Below are positions 15,001 through 22,278 of a stretch of 40,184 bases of DNA, in pieces. How positions within the stretch are numbered: the stretch's first letter is position 1; every line of letters starts with the position of its first letter. Source of the stretch: Aestuariivita sp964402685 (GTDB taxonomy: Bacteria > Pseudomonadota > Alphaproteobacteria > Rhodobacterales > Rhodobacteraceae); contig CAYODE010000014.1 of assembly GCA_964402685.1 (NCBI GenBank), positions 1 through 40,184 of the forward strand. Direction: 5' to 3'. A program made the position numbers and the translations under genes. The notes beneath the pieces are model-generated. The model saw nothing but the letters and a program-made list of their open reading frames with translations. It did no database searches and was not told where the DNA came from.

Positions 15001-16347
15001 GTGACTATCACAAACTTCCATTCCGAACCGGCACCAACCGAATGGTTTGACGCCGTTCCCCGGTCGATCAAGAGATTTTCCATCGTTGGCATTTTGGTTT
15101 TGCTGCTCTCATTCGGCGGGTTTGGCGCGTGGGCCTTCAAAGCACCGCTGGCTGCGGCGGTGATATCTCAGGGCACTTTTGTAGCAACCGGGAACAACCA
15201 GATCGTCCAACACTTGGAAGGCGGCATTATCAAGGAAATTCTCGTGTCCGAAGGGGAATATGTGGAGCGCGGACAGCCGTTGATCCAATTGGATGAAACG
15301 GCGGCACAAGCCAAGGTAAGGGAACTATATTTGCGCCGGGTCCGCTTGGAACTGGTAACGCATCGGCTTTTAGCCGAATATGAGGGGAAGGACTCTTTTG
15401 AAGTTCCTTCGTTTTTGGAAGTCGCTTTGGCGGACCGAGAAGTTCAAACCATCCTGCGCAATCAAAAGCTCAGTTTTGACTCGTCCAAAATCAAAATCGC
15501 GAAAGATGTGAGCCTGCTCGAAAGTAATATTCTCGCGCTCAAGAGCCGCAAGGAAGGATATGGTGCCCAACTGTCGGCCTTGGAGGCTCAAATCAAGCTT
15601 CTGGAAGAGGATATCGCATCCAGCCTGCAGCTTCACGAAAAGGGTCTGTCAAAAAAATCTCAGATCAATGCACTTTATCGGGCCAAGGCAGATGGCACGG
15701 GCCAAATCGGGCAGCTGCACGCCGAAGTGGCTGAAGCCGAAGCGTTGCTCGTGAAGCACGAGCAGCAAATCAGCCAGGTCTACATCGCCCATCAAAAAGC
15801 CGCTCTCGACGAGTTGCAGGTTGCCGAAAACGAACTGGATACGGTGCGCGAAAGCTACCGGCGTGCGGTCGAGGTATTCAACCGTTCTTCAATCCTCTCG
15901 CCGGTTTCGGGAACCCTTGTTCAGATCAACTACAATACGCCGGGCGGCGTGATCGAAAGCGGGAAGCCCATTGCCGAGATTTTGCCCTCAGGCGCCCCAC
16001 TTATCATTGAAGCCAAACTCTCGCGCACGGATATCGACAGCGTTCAGCTTGGCCAGGATGTCACCGTGCGTCTTGTTGGCTTGAACCAACGGACAACACC
16101 TGTTCTGCAAGGCACAGTCTATTACGTGTCTGCAGATGCTTTAACAGATGAGACAGACATCCTACCGCAAGAGGTCTACGTCGCCCGGGTGAGGCTCCCA
16201 GCCGAAGAGTTCGCCCGGGTTCAGGATTTCTCTCCAACACCCGGCATGCCGGCGGAGGTTATGATCCAATCCGAAGAACGCACATTCTTCGAGTACCTTT
16301 CCAAGCCAGTCGTGGATTCTATGTCGCGGGCCTTTAGGGAGCAGTGA
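15001..16347 (+). CDS. HlyD-family periplasmic adaptor of type I secretion
   Basis: 448 residues from GTG 15001 (RBS AAGGGGG, 21 bp after the ATPase stop). One N-terminal membrane helix (about 24-46), a lipoyl/barrel half (SQGTFVATGNNQIVQHLEGGIIKEI with EGEYVERGQPLIQLDET), a long alpha-helical coiled-coil hairpin (about 100-300), then SPVSGTLVQINYNTPGGVIESGKPIAEILP and a C-terminal beta-barrel (PGMPAEVMIQSEERTFFEYL) with the family's final FEYL-KPV-D motif. It joins the inner-membrane exporter to an outer-membrane TolC-type channel encoded elsewhere. Last gene of the secretion unit. Confidence 0.93.
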   Translation: MTITNFHSEPAPTEWFDAVPRSIKRFSIVGILVLLLSFGGFGAWAFKAPLAAAVISQGTFVATGNNQIVQHLEGGIIKEILVSEGEYVERGQPLIQLDETAAQAKVRELYLRRVRLELVTHRLLAEYEGKDSFEVPSFLEVALADREVQTILRNQKLSFDSSKIKIAKDVSLLESNILALKSRKEGYGAQLSALEAQIKLLEEDIASSLQLHEKGLSKKSQINALYRAKADGTGQIGQLHAEVAEAEALLVKHEQQISQVYIAHQKAALDELQVAENELDTVRESYRRAVEVFNRSSILSPVSGTLVQINYNTPGGVIESGKPIAEILPSGAPLIIEAKLSRTDIDSVQLGQDVTVRLVGLNQRTTPVLQGTVYYVSADALTDETDILPQEVYVARVRLPAEEFARVQDFSPTPGMPAEVMIQSEERTFFEYLSKPVVDSMSRAFREQ

Positions 16348-16358
16348 GACTGTCTCAC
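16344..16358. terminator. Perfect dyad GTGAGAC-T-GTCTCAC over the HlyD stop codon
   Basis: 15-bp dyad including the TGA of the HlyD gene and facing the convergent GST gene end at 16403. No T-tract on either side, so termination is only a possibility. Confidence 0.3.
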
Positions 16359-16402
16359 CGCTCAGAACGCCGAGGTGGCGCAAAACAGTCGGCGGCCCTC
16401 AC

Positions 16403-17056
16403 CTAACCGCTTAAAGTCTCTGCAGCCATCGACCATTTTATGGGGCTTGCCTTGGTCCAAGCCGGGTATTTCTCCATAACTTTGGAGAACCGGGGACTTG
16501 CCAGAAATCGATCCAGCCAGTCGATTAGATGTGGCCAGTCCTGCGTGTCAAACCAGAGTCGATCAATATAAGCAAACTGCCGCACGAACGGTATAAGCGC
16601 ATAATCCGCAAGTGTTGGCCGATCACCAAAAAGCCAAGGCGTGTTAGCCAACCTAAGGTCCAGACTTGCAAGAAATACCGACGCTTTCGCACGCTCTTCT
16701 TCCATATTCAGATCTGGGTAGCGCGTAGTGTATTTCGTGTGATCCAAAGCTGCTTTGAATGACCCGTCATTTGTCGAGATCAGCTCCCACCCGTCGGCAG
16801 GCATATCCAAAAGCTGGTCTGGATCGTTTTGCTGCAGCGCCCAGATCATGATGTCCAGACTCTCATCGATAACAAGGTCGCCCAAATCCAACGTGGGGAC
16901 GGTTCCGGACGCCGACGTTTGAAGGAATTCCTCTGGCTTGTCTCGCAGAACAACTTCGCGCAGTTCGACGTTCTGGTTTGCACTGGCCACTGCCAATCGC
17001 GCCCTGATGGCATAAGGGCAACGACGGAACGTCCAGAGGATCGGGTGTGCAGCCAT
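16403..17056 (-). CDS. Glutathione S-transferase-like protein
   Basis: 217 residues from ATG 17056, preferred over longer frames because GAGGTAGG lies just upstream and the product then begins at the thioredoxin fold, as in the family (usual length 200-230). N-terminal domain: ILWTFRRCPYAIRARLAVASA with the likely catalytic Cys, the cis-Pro segment SGTVPTLDLGDLVIDESLDIMIWAL; C-terminal helical domain with WLFGDRPTLADYALIPFVRQF (N-capping motif) . Probably cytosolic, conjugating or reducing with glutathione; substrate unknown. Convergent with the secretion genes and divergent from the FlaR-like gene. Confidence 0.88.
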   Translation of the reverse strand: MAAHPILWTFRRCPYAIRARLAVASANQNVELREVVLRDKPEEFLQTSASGTVPTLDLGDLVIDESLDIMIWALQQNDPDQLLDMPADGWELISTNDGSFKAALDHTKYTTRYPDLNMEEERAKASVFLASLDLRLANTPWLFGDRPTLADYALIPFVRQFAYIDRLWFDTQDWPHLIDWLDRFLASPRFSKVMEKYPAWTKASPIKWSMAAETLSG

Positions 17057-17230
17057 ATGGGCACCTACCTCAATGACGGCGCTTTGGTCAAATGACAGCG
17101 TTGCTTGCGTGCTTGTTTTGACGACCAATTCATTAGGGAATGATGATCGACGTAACGGTCCACTTGGAAGGAAATCGCTCACACTAAAGGTAGTCTTCGC
17201 GCACCAGGACGTTCATGCTACTTAAGTGAC

Positions 17231-17743
17231 ATGACCAGAGTGATGGTGATCGGCAACGCGGGCGGTGGAAAATCGACCCTGTGCGGCGCAATTTGCGCGG
17301 CGCACGACCTGCCTTACTATGCGATCGACAAGATACAGTGGAAGCCCAATTGGGTGCGCACGCCAGAGAATGAGTTCCAGCACCTTCACGACGCCATGTT
17401 ATCCAAAGAACGTTGGCTGATAGATGGCTACGGCCCGATACAGTCGGTGGAAGATCGTCTCGCGCATTGTGATACTGTCGTCTTCGTCGATCATCCCATT
17501 CGAGTTCACTTTTGGTGGGCAACCAAAAGACAGTTTAAATCTTTGTTTTTTGGTCGATCGGATGGTCCTGAGGGCTGCCCGATGTGGCGCGTTACGTTTC
17601 GGCTTTATAGGATGATGTGGTGGATCCACCGGGACATGCGACCAAAGCTGACCAAGGCAATCTATGCCCACGCGAACCGCATCAGGATCATACACATAAA
17701 ATCGCCGACCGAACTGAACGCGTTTGCAAAAAATCCAGCGTAG
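17231..17743 (+). CDS. P-loop NTPase of the FlaR/adenylate-kinase-like family
   Basis: 170 residues. Walker A GNAGGGKSTL at about 8-17, then YYAIDKIQWKPNW and KERWLIDGYGP, and the Walker-B-like strand DTVVFVDHPI; a basic helical lid follows (WWATKRQFKSLFFGRSDG). These are the marks of the small kinase-like group often labelled 'DNA topology modulation protein FlaR'. The real substrate is unknown; nucleotide or small-molecule phosphorylation is the family expectation. No clear RBS before the ATG. It stands alone, divergent from the GST gene and 172 bp before the TonB-system operon. Confidence 0.82.
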   Translation: MTRVMVIGNAGGGKSTLCGAICAAHDLPYYAIDKIQWKPNWVRTPENEFQHLHDAMLSKERWLIDGYGPIQSVEDRLAHCDTVVFVDHPIRVHFWWATKRQFKSLFFGRSDGPEGCPMWRVTFRLYRMMWWIHRDMRPKLTKAIYAHANRIRIIHIKSPTELNAFAKNPA

Positions 17744-17915
17744 CTGTGCAGCACTTTTCCCCACAAACGAAAATTTGAAACCACACCGTCACTGGCGGCC
17801 CAAACACGCCTTCCGTGTATCGGCGGTATGAGATATCCCTAGAACAATTGATGAGCACCCGGACAAGACGCTGTCTTGATGTTGTGTCTGGACCTGGCAA
17901 CGCGGGAGACGGCCT

Positions 17916-18350
17916 ATGCCTTTGCGTCACATTTTCAAATGCGGCCTGCTTTTGAGCACCATTTTGGGTCCTGCGGTCGCAACAGCCGAGGCGCCCACTT
18001 CCTCGGGAATTCACTTGGAACTCAACACTGTGAGGGACACTGGCGGCGCGTGCCGTCTCACGTTTGTAGCGCAAAACCAAACCAGTCAGGACATTGACCA
18101 AGCCGTCTTTGAAACCGTGATTTTCGATAGTTCGGGTGGCGTTTTGCTGTTGTCCCTGTTTGATTTCAGAGACCTACCGTTGGGCACGCCACGTGTCAGG
18201 CAGTTTGATGTGCCAGGCACCGCGTGCAGTGGACTGGGTCGCGTCTTGATCAATGGCGCGAATACCTGCTCAGTAGGTGGCGCCGAAAGCGACGCGTGCA
18301 GATCATCTCTGAGCGTCAGCAGCAGGATCGATTTGGAGCTGCTTGGATGA
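17916..18350 (+). CDS. Periplasmic protein of the ExbB/TonB operon, function unknown
   Basis: 144 residues with an N-terminal signal peptide (CGLLLSTILGPAVATAEA, cleavage near residue 25). The mature part is a single small beta-rich domain (HLELNTVRDTGGACRLTFVAQNQT, AVFETVIFDSSGGVLLLSLFDF) with four cysteines that could form disulfides (CRLTF, ACSGLG, NTCSVGG, DACRSS). RBS GGGAGA precedes the ATG. Its stop overlaps the ExbB start (ATGA), so it is part of the TonB-energising operon and may be an accessory of that complex. I recognise no named family. Confidence 0.8.
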   Translation: MPLRHIFKCGLLLSTILGPAVATAEAPTSSGIHLELNTVRDTGGACRLTFVAQNQTSQDIDQAVFETVIFDSSGGVLLLSLFDFRDLPLGTPRVRQFDVPGTACSGLGRVLINGANTCSVGGAESDACRSSLSVSSRIDLELLG

Positions 18351-18979
18351 ACGTAATCGAAACGCTGACGGGGCTGTTTGCCCTTGGTGGCCCTGTCGTG
18401 GCCATACTGTTTGTCATGTCCGTCGTAACGATGTCGGTCAGTCTTTATAAATTGTGGCAGTTTTCGATTTCAGGTGTTGGGCGGCATCGGGTGCTGGCAG
18501 AGTCGCTGGTCCTTTGGGACCGGGGTGACACGTTCGGAGCAACTGAGCGTTTGCAGAAAAGCCGCAGCTATCTGGCACCGTTTATCGGCCGTGCCATGAG
18601 CGTAGAGAACCGTACCGGTGTCGATGAGCGTCTTGATGCCGAAGTCGCTCAGGCACATTCCGTTCTGGAGCGCGGCTTTCGGTTGCTCGATACCATCGCG
18701 CAGATAGCCCCCTTGCTTGGGCTGTTTGGCACGGTTCTTGGCATGATCGACGCATTCCGCAACTTGCAAAATGCGGGTTCCACGGTGGATCCATCGCTTT
18801 TGGCAGGCGGGATATGGGTGGCTTTGCTGACAACGGCTGTTGGTCTTGCGGTGGCCATTCCGACATCCATGGTGTTGACGTGGTTCGAAAGCCGAATGGC
18901 GCGCGAGCGCATTTTCGCGGATAAAGCACTGCGAACGGTTTTCGTGCCTGAGACAGACGCACAAGAAAGCTATGCGTAA
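18347..18979 (+). CDS. exbB: MotA/TolQ/ExbB proton-channel protein
   Basis: 210 residues from ATG 18347, which overlaps the preceding stop by 4 bp; a longer upstream frame is ruled out by this. Three membrane helices: about 12-32 (GGPVVAILFVMSVVTMSVSLY), then after a cytoplasmic loop IAQIAPLLGLFGTVLGMIDAF (about 122-142, the signature TolQ/ExbB helix) and ALLTTAVGLAVAIPTSMVLTWF. With the ExbD proteins it forms the proton-driven inner-membrane motor for TonB. It overlaps the first exbD by 8 bp. The family also includes TolQ and MotA, but the TonB gene in the operon supports ExbB. Confidence 0.93.
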   Translation: MNVIETLTGLFALGGPVVAILFVMSVVTMSVSLYKLWQFSISGVGRHRVLAESLVLWDRGDTFGATERLQKSRSYLAPFIGRAMSVENRTGVDERLDAEVAQAHSVLERGFRLLDTIAQIAPLLGLFGTVLGMIDAFRNLQNAGSTVDPSLLAGGIWVALLTTAVGLAVAIPTSMVLTWFESRMARERIFADKALRTVFVPETDAQESYA

Positions 18980-19337
18980 CGTTGCTCCGTTCCGCAGGCG
19001 CACGGTGTCTTTGACCGCACTCATTGACGTCGTCTTTCTCCTGCTCCTTTTTTTCATGCTGACATCGACGTTCTCAACCTTCGGGGAGATTGAGCTTAAC
19101 CCGCCTGCGGGTGGCCAACGACAGGGCGAGGAGCCGGCACAACGTACGTTTTTGCAGTTGGGCGCGGAGCGTCTTGTTCTTAACGGAACACCTGTCGACA
19201 TTGACGCAATTGCAGATCAGCTCGAGGCGGGTCTGGTTTTGATCAATATGGACGACGATGTAACGTCGCAGCGCCTCGTCGATTTATTGGCTCTGCTCCG
19301 TGGGCGCGACGGGCTGAGCGTTTTGGTGCTGGAGTAA
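18972..19337 (+). CDS. exbD: ExbD/TolR-family protein 1 (with channel Asp)
   Basis: 121 residues: short basic cytoplasmic tail, one membrane helix with LTALIDVVFLLLLFFMLTS, and a periplasmic domain. Asp19 in the helix is the conserved proton-carrying residue of ExbD/TolR. The periplasmic part (RTFLQLGAERLVLNGTPVDIDAI, ending RGRDGLSVLVLE) fits the ExbD/TolR fold. It overlaps the exbB end and is followed after 4 bp by a second exbD-like gene in which the Asp is replaced. Confidence 0.92.
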   Translation: MRNVAPFRRRTVSLTALIDVVFLLLLFFMLTSTFSTFGEIELNPPAGGQRQGEEPAQRTFLQLGAERLVLNGTPVDIDAIADQLEAGLVLINMDDDVTSQRLVDLLALLRGRDGLSVLVLE

Positions 19338-19341
19338 AGTC

Positions 19342-19719
19342 ATGGTCCGGCATCCACGTAAACTCAGCAAACGCGACCCATCGATTGCTTTGATCAACAT
19401 TGTTTTTTTAATGTTGGTGTTCTTTCTGATTGCCGGAACGATTGCCGCACCTTTAGACCCAGACCTTCGGTTGGTCGAAACATCCGGGCTCGAAGGTCGA
19501 GAGCCTCCGGACGCGCTGGTGCTGAGTGCCGACGGGACGCTGAGTTTTCGCGGCACGCCGATGGATGCAGAACAATATATGCAAACCCACGTCGAAGGAC
19601 CGGTTCGGATTGTGCCTGACCGAAACTCAAGCGGTCAGCGCCTTGTTGAGCTCGCCTCCGTGCTGCGAAGCCTCGGCGCGACGTCGGTTATTGTGGTTAC
19701 CGAACGAGCTCTTCAATGA
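19342..19719 (+). CDS. ExbD/TolR-family protein 2 (channel Asp replaced by Asn)
   Basis: 125 residues with the same layout as its neighbour: basic tail MVRHPRKLSKRD, helix SIALINIVFLMLVFFLIAG, and a periplasmic domain ending LRSLGATSVIVVTERALQ. At position 19, where the first ExbD has Asp, this one has Asn (codon AAC). The Asp is needed for proton coupling in characterised ExbD and TolR, so this copy may be a structural subunit of a mixed dimer. Its stop overlaps the TonB start (ATGA). Confidence 0.9.
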   Translation: MVRHPRKLSKRDPSIALINIVFLMLVFFLIAGTIAAPLDPDLRLVETSGLEGREPPDALVLSADGTLSFRGTPMDAEQYMQTHVEGPVRIVPDRNSSGQRLVELASVLRSLGATSVIVVTERALQ

Positions 19720-20924
19720 TCCGGCGGTCGACAGGTTTGGCGGCTGCCGCTCTGATCCTGTCGCTGGTCATCCATTTCTTTGGGATCAATCTGACGTTCT
19801 CGACGGGTTTCGAGCAGGCGGCACCTGATCCAGAGAGCGAGACTGTTGAACTTGGCAATAGCTTTGATGAGATCGCGGACCTTGTCGTGGAGCCCGTAGA
19901 ACCAGAACCTGTAGAGACCCTAGACCCGGTCGAGCCAGAGGAACAGACGCCGCCGGACCCACAAGAGGTTGACGTTCCAACAACTGAAGTCCTTGTCGCA
20001 TCACCCAACCCTCAGCAAACATTTGCCCCTGATACTGGCCTCACACCACCCGTTTCCGAGGAGATCGACGTCTCGGACATATCAGAGAGCACGGACGCCC
20101 CGGAACCAGGCGGACCGGAACCGTCTGGTGGCGATCAAAGTGGTGTAGCCGACGCGCGCCTCGCATCGCCGGTCGAGACCACTCAGGAAACATCCGCGCC
20201 ACCTCCTGCGTCAATCGAAGCGCCTTTAGATACCGAACCGACTGAGCAAGCGAGCGCAGCGGAACCGGAGCCACAGAACACGTTGGCGCCCGCCCCTCCC
20301 GAACCACAAGTGACGGCTCCCGTCGGCGAGGTCATCGCGGCCCTCCCGGTGGAAACGACACCCCCGGTTCTTGAGGAAATCACGCCATCCGAAGATACGG
20401 AAGAGCAAGCAACCGATGCGGAGCCACAAAGCGGCGCAGTCACAGCATCTGTGCGCCCGCCGGCACGGACACGGGACCTTTCCGCAGAAGAGCAAAACAC
20501 GTTCGGCAACGACGTTACCGCGGAAAACGAAGCGGCGCCCCCTCGGAACCTGATCTCACCATTGACGCTTTATTCGAGGGACGGAATAGATCTTTTCGCC
20601 GGTCAGCGAAGCGAAAGCAGAACACAAGGGGGCGGTGCAACGGGTGGGCGCGGACCTGGAAATGCCGACACTACCAATTATGCTGGTCTGGTTCTGGTGC
20701 ATTTGAACAGAAGGCCCCCCGTTGCTGTTTCAGCGCGTGGTTGGGCGCGGGTTACGTTTCGGATTAACCCTGATGGATCGCTGGCTACCGTCGACATTAT
20801 TGACGGGTCAGGGTCATCGGAAATTGATCGTGCGGCCAGATCGCAGGTTCGGCAGGGAGAGCCCTTTCCACGACCGCCCAGCGGAAGAAGCAGAATGCTG
20901 ACATTCGTCTATCGTTCGAATTGA
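19716..20924 (+). CDS. TonB-family energy transducer
   Basis: 402 residues. Membrane anchor about 5-28 (LAAAALILSLVIHFFGINLTF), then a very long Pro/Glu/Thr-rich periplasmic spacer (about 35-310, e.g. EPVEPEPVETLDPVEPEE) and a C-terminal TonB domain (about 325-402: GWARVTFRINPDGSLATVDI, IDRAARSQVR, PFPRPP, LTFVYRSN). The spacer is longer than in E. coli TonB (239 aa in total). It overlaps the second exbD by 4 bp, completing a full TonB motor operon. No TonB-dependent receptor is in the window, so the cargo is unknown. A TolA-like role is less likely given the C-terminal domain. Confidence 0.9.
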   Translation: MIRRSTGLAAAALILSLVIHFFGINLTFSTGFEQAAPDPESETVELGNSFDEIADLVVEPVEPEPVETLDPVEPEEQTPPDPQEVDVPTTEVLVASPNPQQTFAPDTGLTPPVSEEIDVSDISESTDAPEPGGPEPSGGDQSGVADARLASPVETTQETSAPPPASIEAPLDTEPTEQASAAEPEPQNTLAPAPPEPQVTAPVGEVIAALPVETTPPVLEEITPSEDTEEQATDAEPQSGAVTASVRPPARTRDLSAEEQNTFGNDVTAENEAAPPRNLISPLTLYSRDGIDLFAGQRSESRTQGGGATGGRGPGNADTTNYAGLVLVHLNRRPPVAVSARGWARVTFRINPDGSLATVDIIDGSGSSEIDRAARSQVRQGEPFPRPPSGRSRMLTFVYRSN

Positions 20925-21066
20925 AATGCTTGGTTGGTTCGCCACCCGGGTGTTGAGATTGCCCGGATGCAAAGCCGAACGTTCCTTGATTAACCCATCG
21001 CTGTGAAAGTCCTAACTGGGGCTTAGGTCATTCTTCCCGGGTTTCGATTTGCAAAGAGCGATACGT

Positions 21067-21957
21067 TTACGTGGACATACCCCAAAAATCGCCATTGGCG
21101 TTCTCTTTCAAGACACGCATATCCGCATTGTAGTGCTCCTCCATGGCGGCGGCCTGTTCCGTCGTCCAGCCTGGAACAGCGCAATCCGACCCACCTTTCG
21201 CGTCGGTCCGATATGCTTTCAGAAAGCTGAAAACGACCCGAGAATGAAGCCGGAGCGGCATAGGGCCATTCTCATCAAGGTATGCCGTCATTTGTGCGCT
21301 TCCCTTTTCGCTCATGAGGTATCGCGCAAGCGCACGTTGCAGCGCTTTGGTCTCATCACCCGTCATGTCGGTCAACGTTTGCAGTGCAAGCGGCCATGTG
21401 ATTGGCCCCGTTTCGACCGGACAAGTCAGGATTTTTGTATCTGGGTTTTTCTGTCGGATGTCTTCGACAACATCGTTCCACTTCAGATCAAAGGGATCGG
21501 GCGGCACGTCCTCAAAACCAGGATATGTGCCGCTGGCCCAAGCATTTGACAAAAACGTCGCGGGATTTTGTGGGCTGATCATCAAAATGATGGGACAAGG
21601 GTCAAAAAGCGCACGCAACTCCGCGACCCGATCGCCCAATCCATAGAACCAATCCCCTGCAGGGCAGAAATACCGTGGGGGCTGCATCAACGAGGTCAAT
21701 CCCAACAACACCCGCCGGGGGTCACCGTTTCCCGACCCAGCAGCCGCTATAGCGTCGGACATATACTTATGTGCTTCTCCCGCTCCAGGAGGCTGCTCAT
21801 CAAACTCGTTGAACGCACGCCGATAGCTGCGTGGTCTTGGAACGATAAGGCTGTCTGAATGCAAGAGTGGTTCTGTCAAAGGCGCCCAGATCAGGTTTTG
21901 ACTGCCATCCCAACGTGTGCCGAGCTGCAAGATGTACTCAATCGGAGGTGTCGGCAT
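21067..21957 (-). CDS. Hypothetical protein of unknown family
   Basis: 296 residues, no signal peptide or membrane helix. It starts MPTPPIEYILQLGTRWDGSQ and contains LLGLTSLMQPPRYFCPAGDWFYGLGDR and DPCPIILMISPQNPATFLSNAWASG, with a Trp- and Pro-rich soluble composition. The opening and the repeated phrases on positions and distances loosely recall sulfotransferase-like proteins seen near polysaccharide genes, but I cannot identify the PAPS-binding loop, so no function is given. No clear RBS before the ATG. It is convergent with tonB and divergent from the glycosyltransferase genes. Confidence 0.75.
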   Translation of the reverse strand: MPTPPIEYILQLGTRWDGSQNLIWAPLTEPLLHSDSLIVPRPRSYRRAFNEFDEQPPGAGEAHKYMSDAIAAAGSGNGDPRRVLLGLTSLMQPPRYFCPAGDWFYGLGDRVAELRALFDPCPIILMISPQNPATFLSNAWASGTYPGFEDVPPDPFDLKWNDVVEDIRQKNPDTKILTCPVETGPITWPLALQTLTDMTGDETKALQRALARYLMSEKGSAQMTAYLDENGPMPLRLHSRVVFSFLKAYRTDAKGGSDCAVPGWTTEQAAAMEEHYNADMRVLKENANGDFWGMST

Positions 21958-22278
21958 GTTTGTCGGCGCGCCATTTACTTATTTTTAATTTGTCTATGGC
22001 GCACGATTATCAGTTGCAAGTCGCAGCGATCAGGGGGCCGGCATAATCTGGCCACTGCCATCAGAACGCGATACTCACGCAACACCCCAGGCTTGTCTTC
22101 CCGCGGAATCGCGTACTTCAGAACCAACAGTTCAACGGCTTGGTTTTCATGTTTTGCGTCGCGGACAGCACGCATCGTTCCAATGGACTAAAATCCATTG
22201 TCGTACTAGGATCGCATTACGCCGCTGGAAGACGGCGATTTACGAGCTCAATGAGGCCAGAGAGTTAGTTGACGGGAC
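21958..22278. other. Divergent intergenic region, possible gene remnant
   Basis: 321 bp between the unknown protein and the glycosyltransferase operon. A minus-strand frame at 21975-22175 (66 aa, with LREYRVLMAVARLCRPP) has a weak GGAA before its ATG and no recognised family; it may be a decayed gene or chance. The inverted repeat 22181-22200 lies closer to the glycosyltransferase side. No transposon ends seen. Confidence 0.4.
22181..22200. promoter_or_regulatory. Inverted repeat CAATGGA-CTAAAA-TCCATTG
   Basis: Perfect 7-6-7 dyad, 79-98 nt ahead of the first glycosyltransferase/methyltransferase gene. Candidate operator for that rightward unit; no T-tract follows, so not a typical terminator. 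Confidence 0.4.

Noticed and set aside
20943..20952. Palindrome CACCCGGGTG after tonB as terminator
   Set aside because: Only 10 bp with no loop and no T-tract; likely chance in GC-rich DNA.
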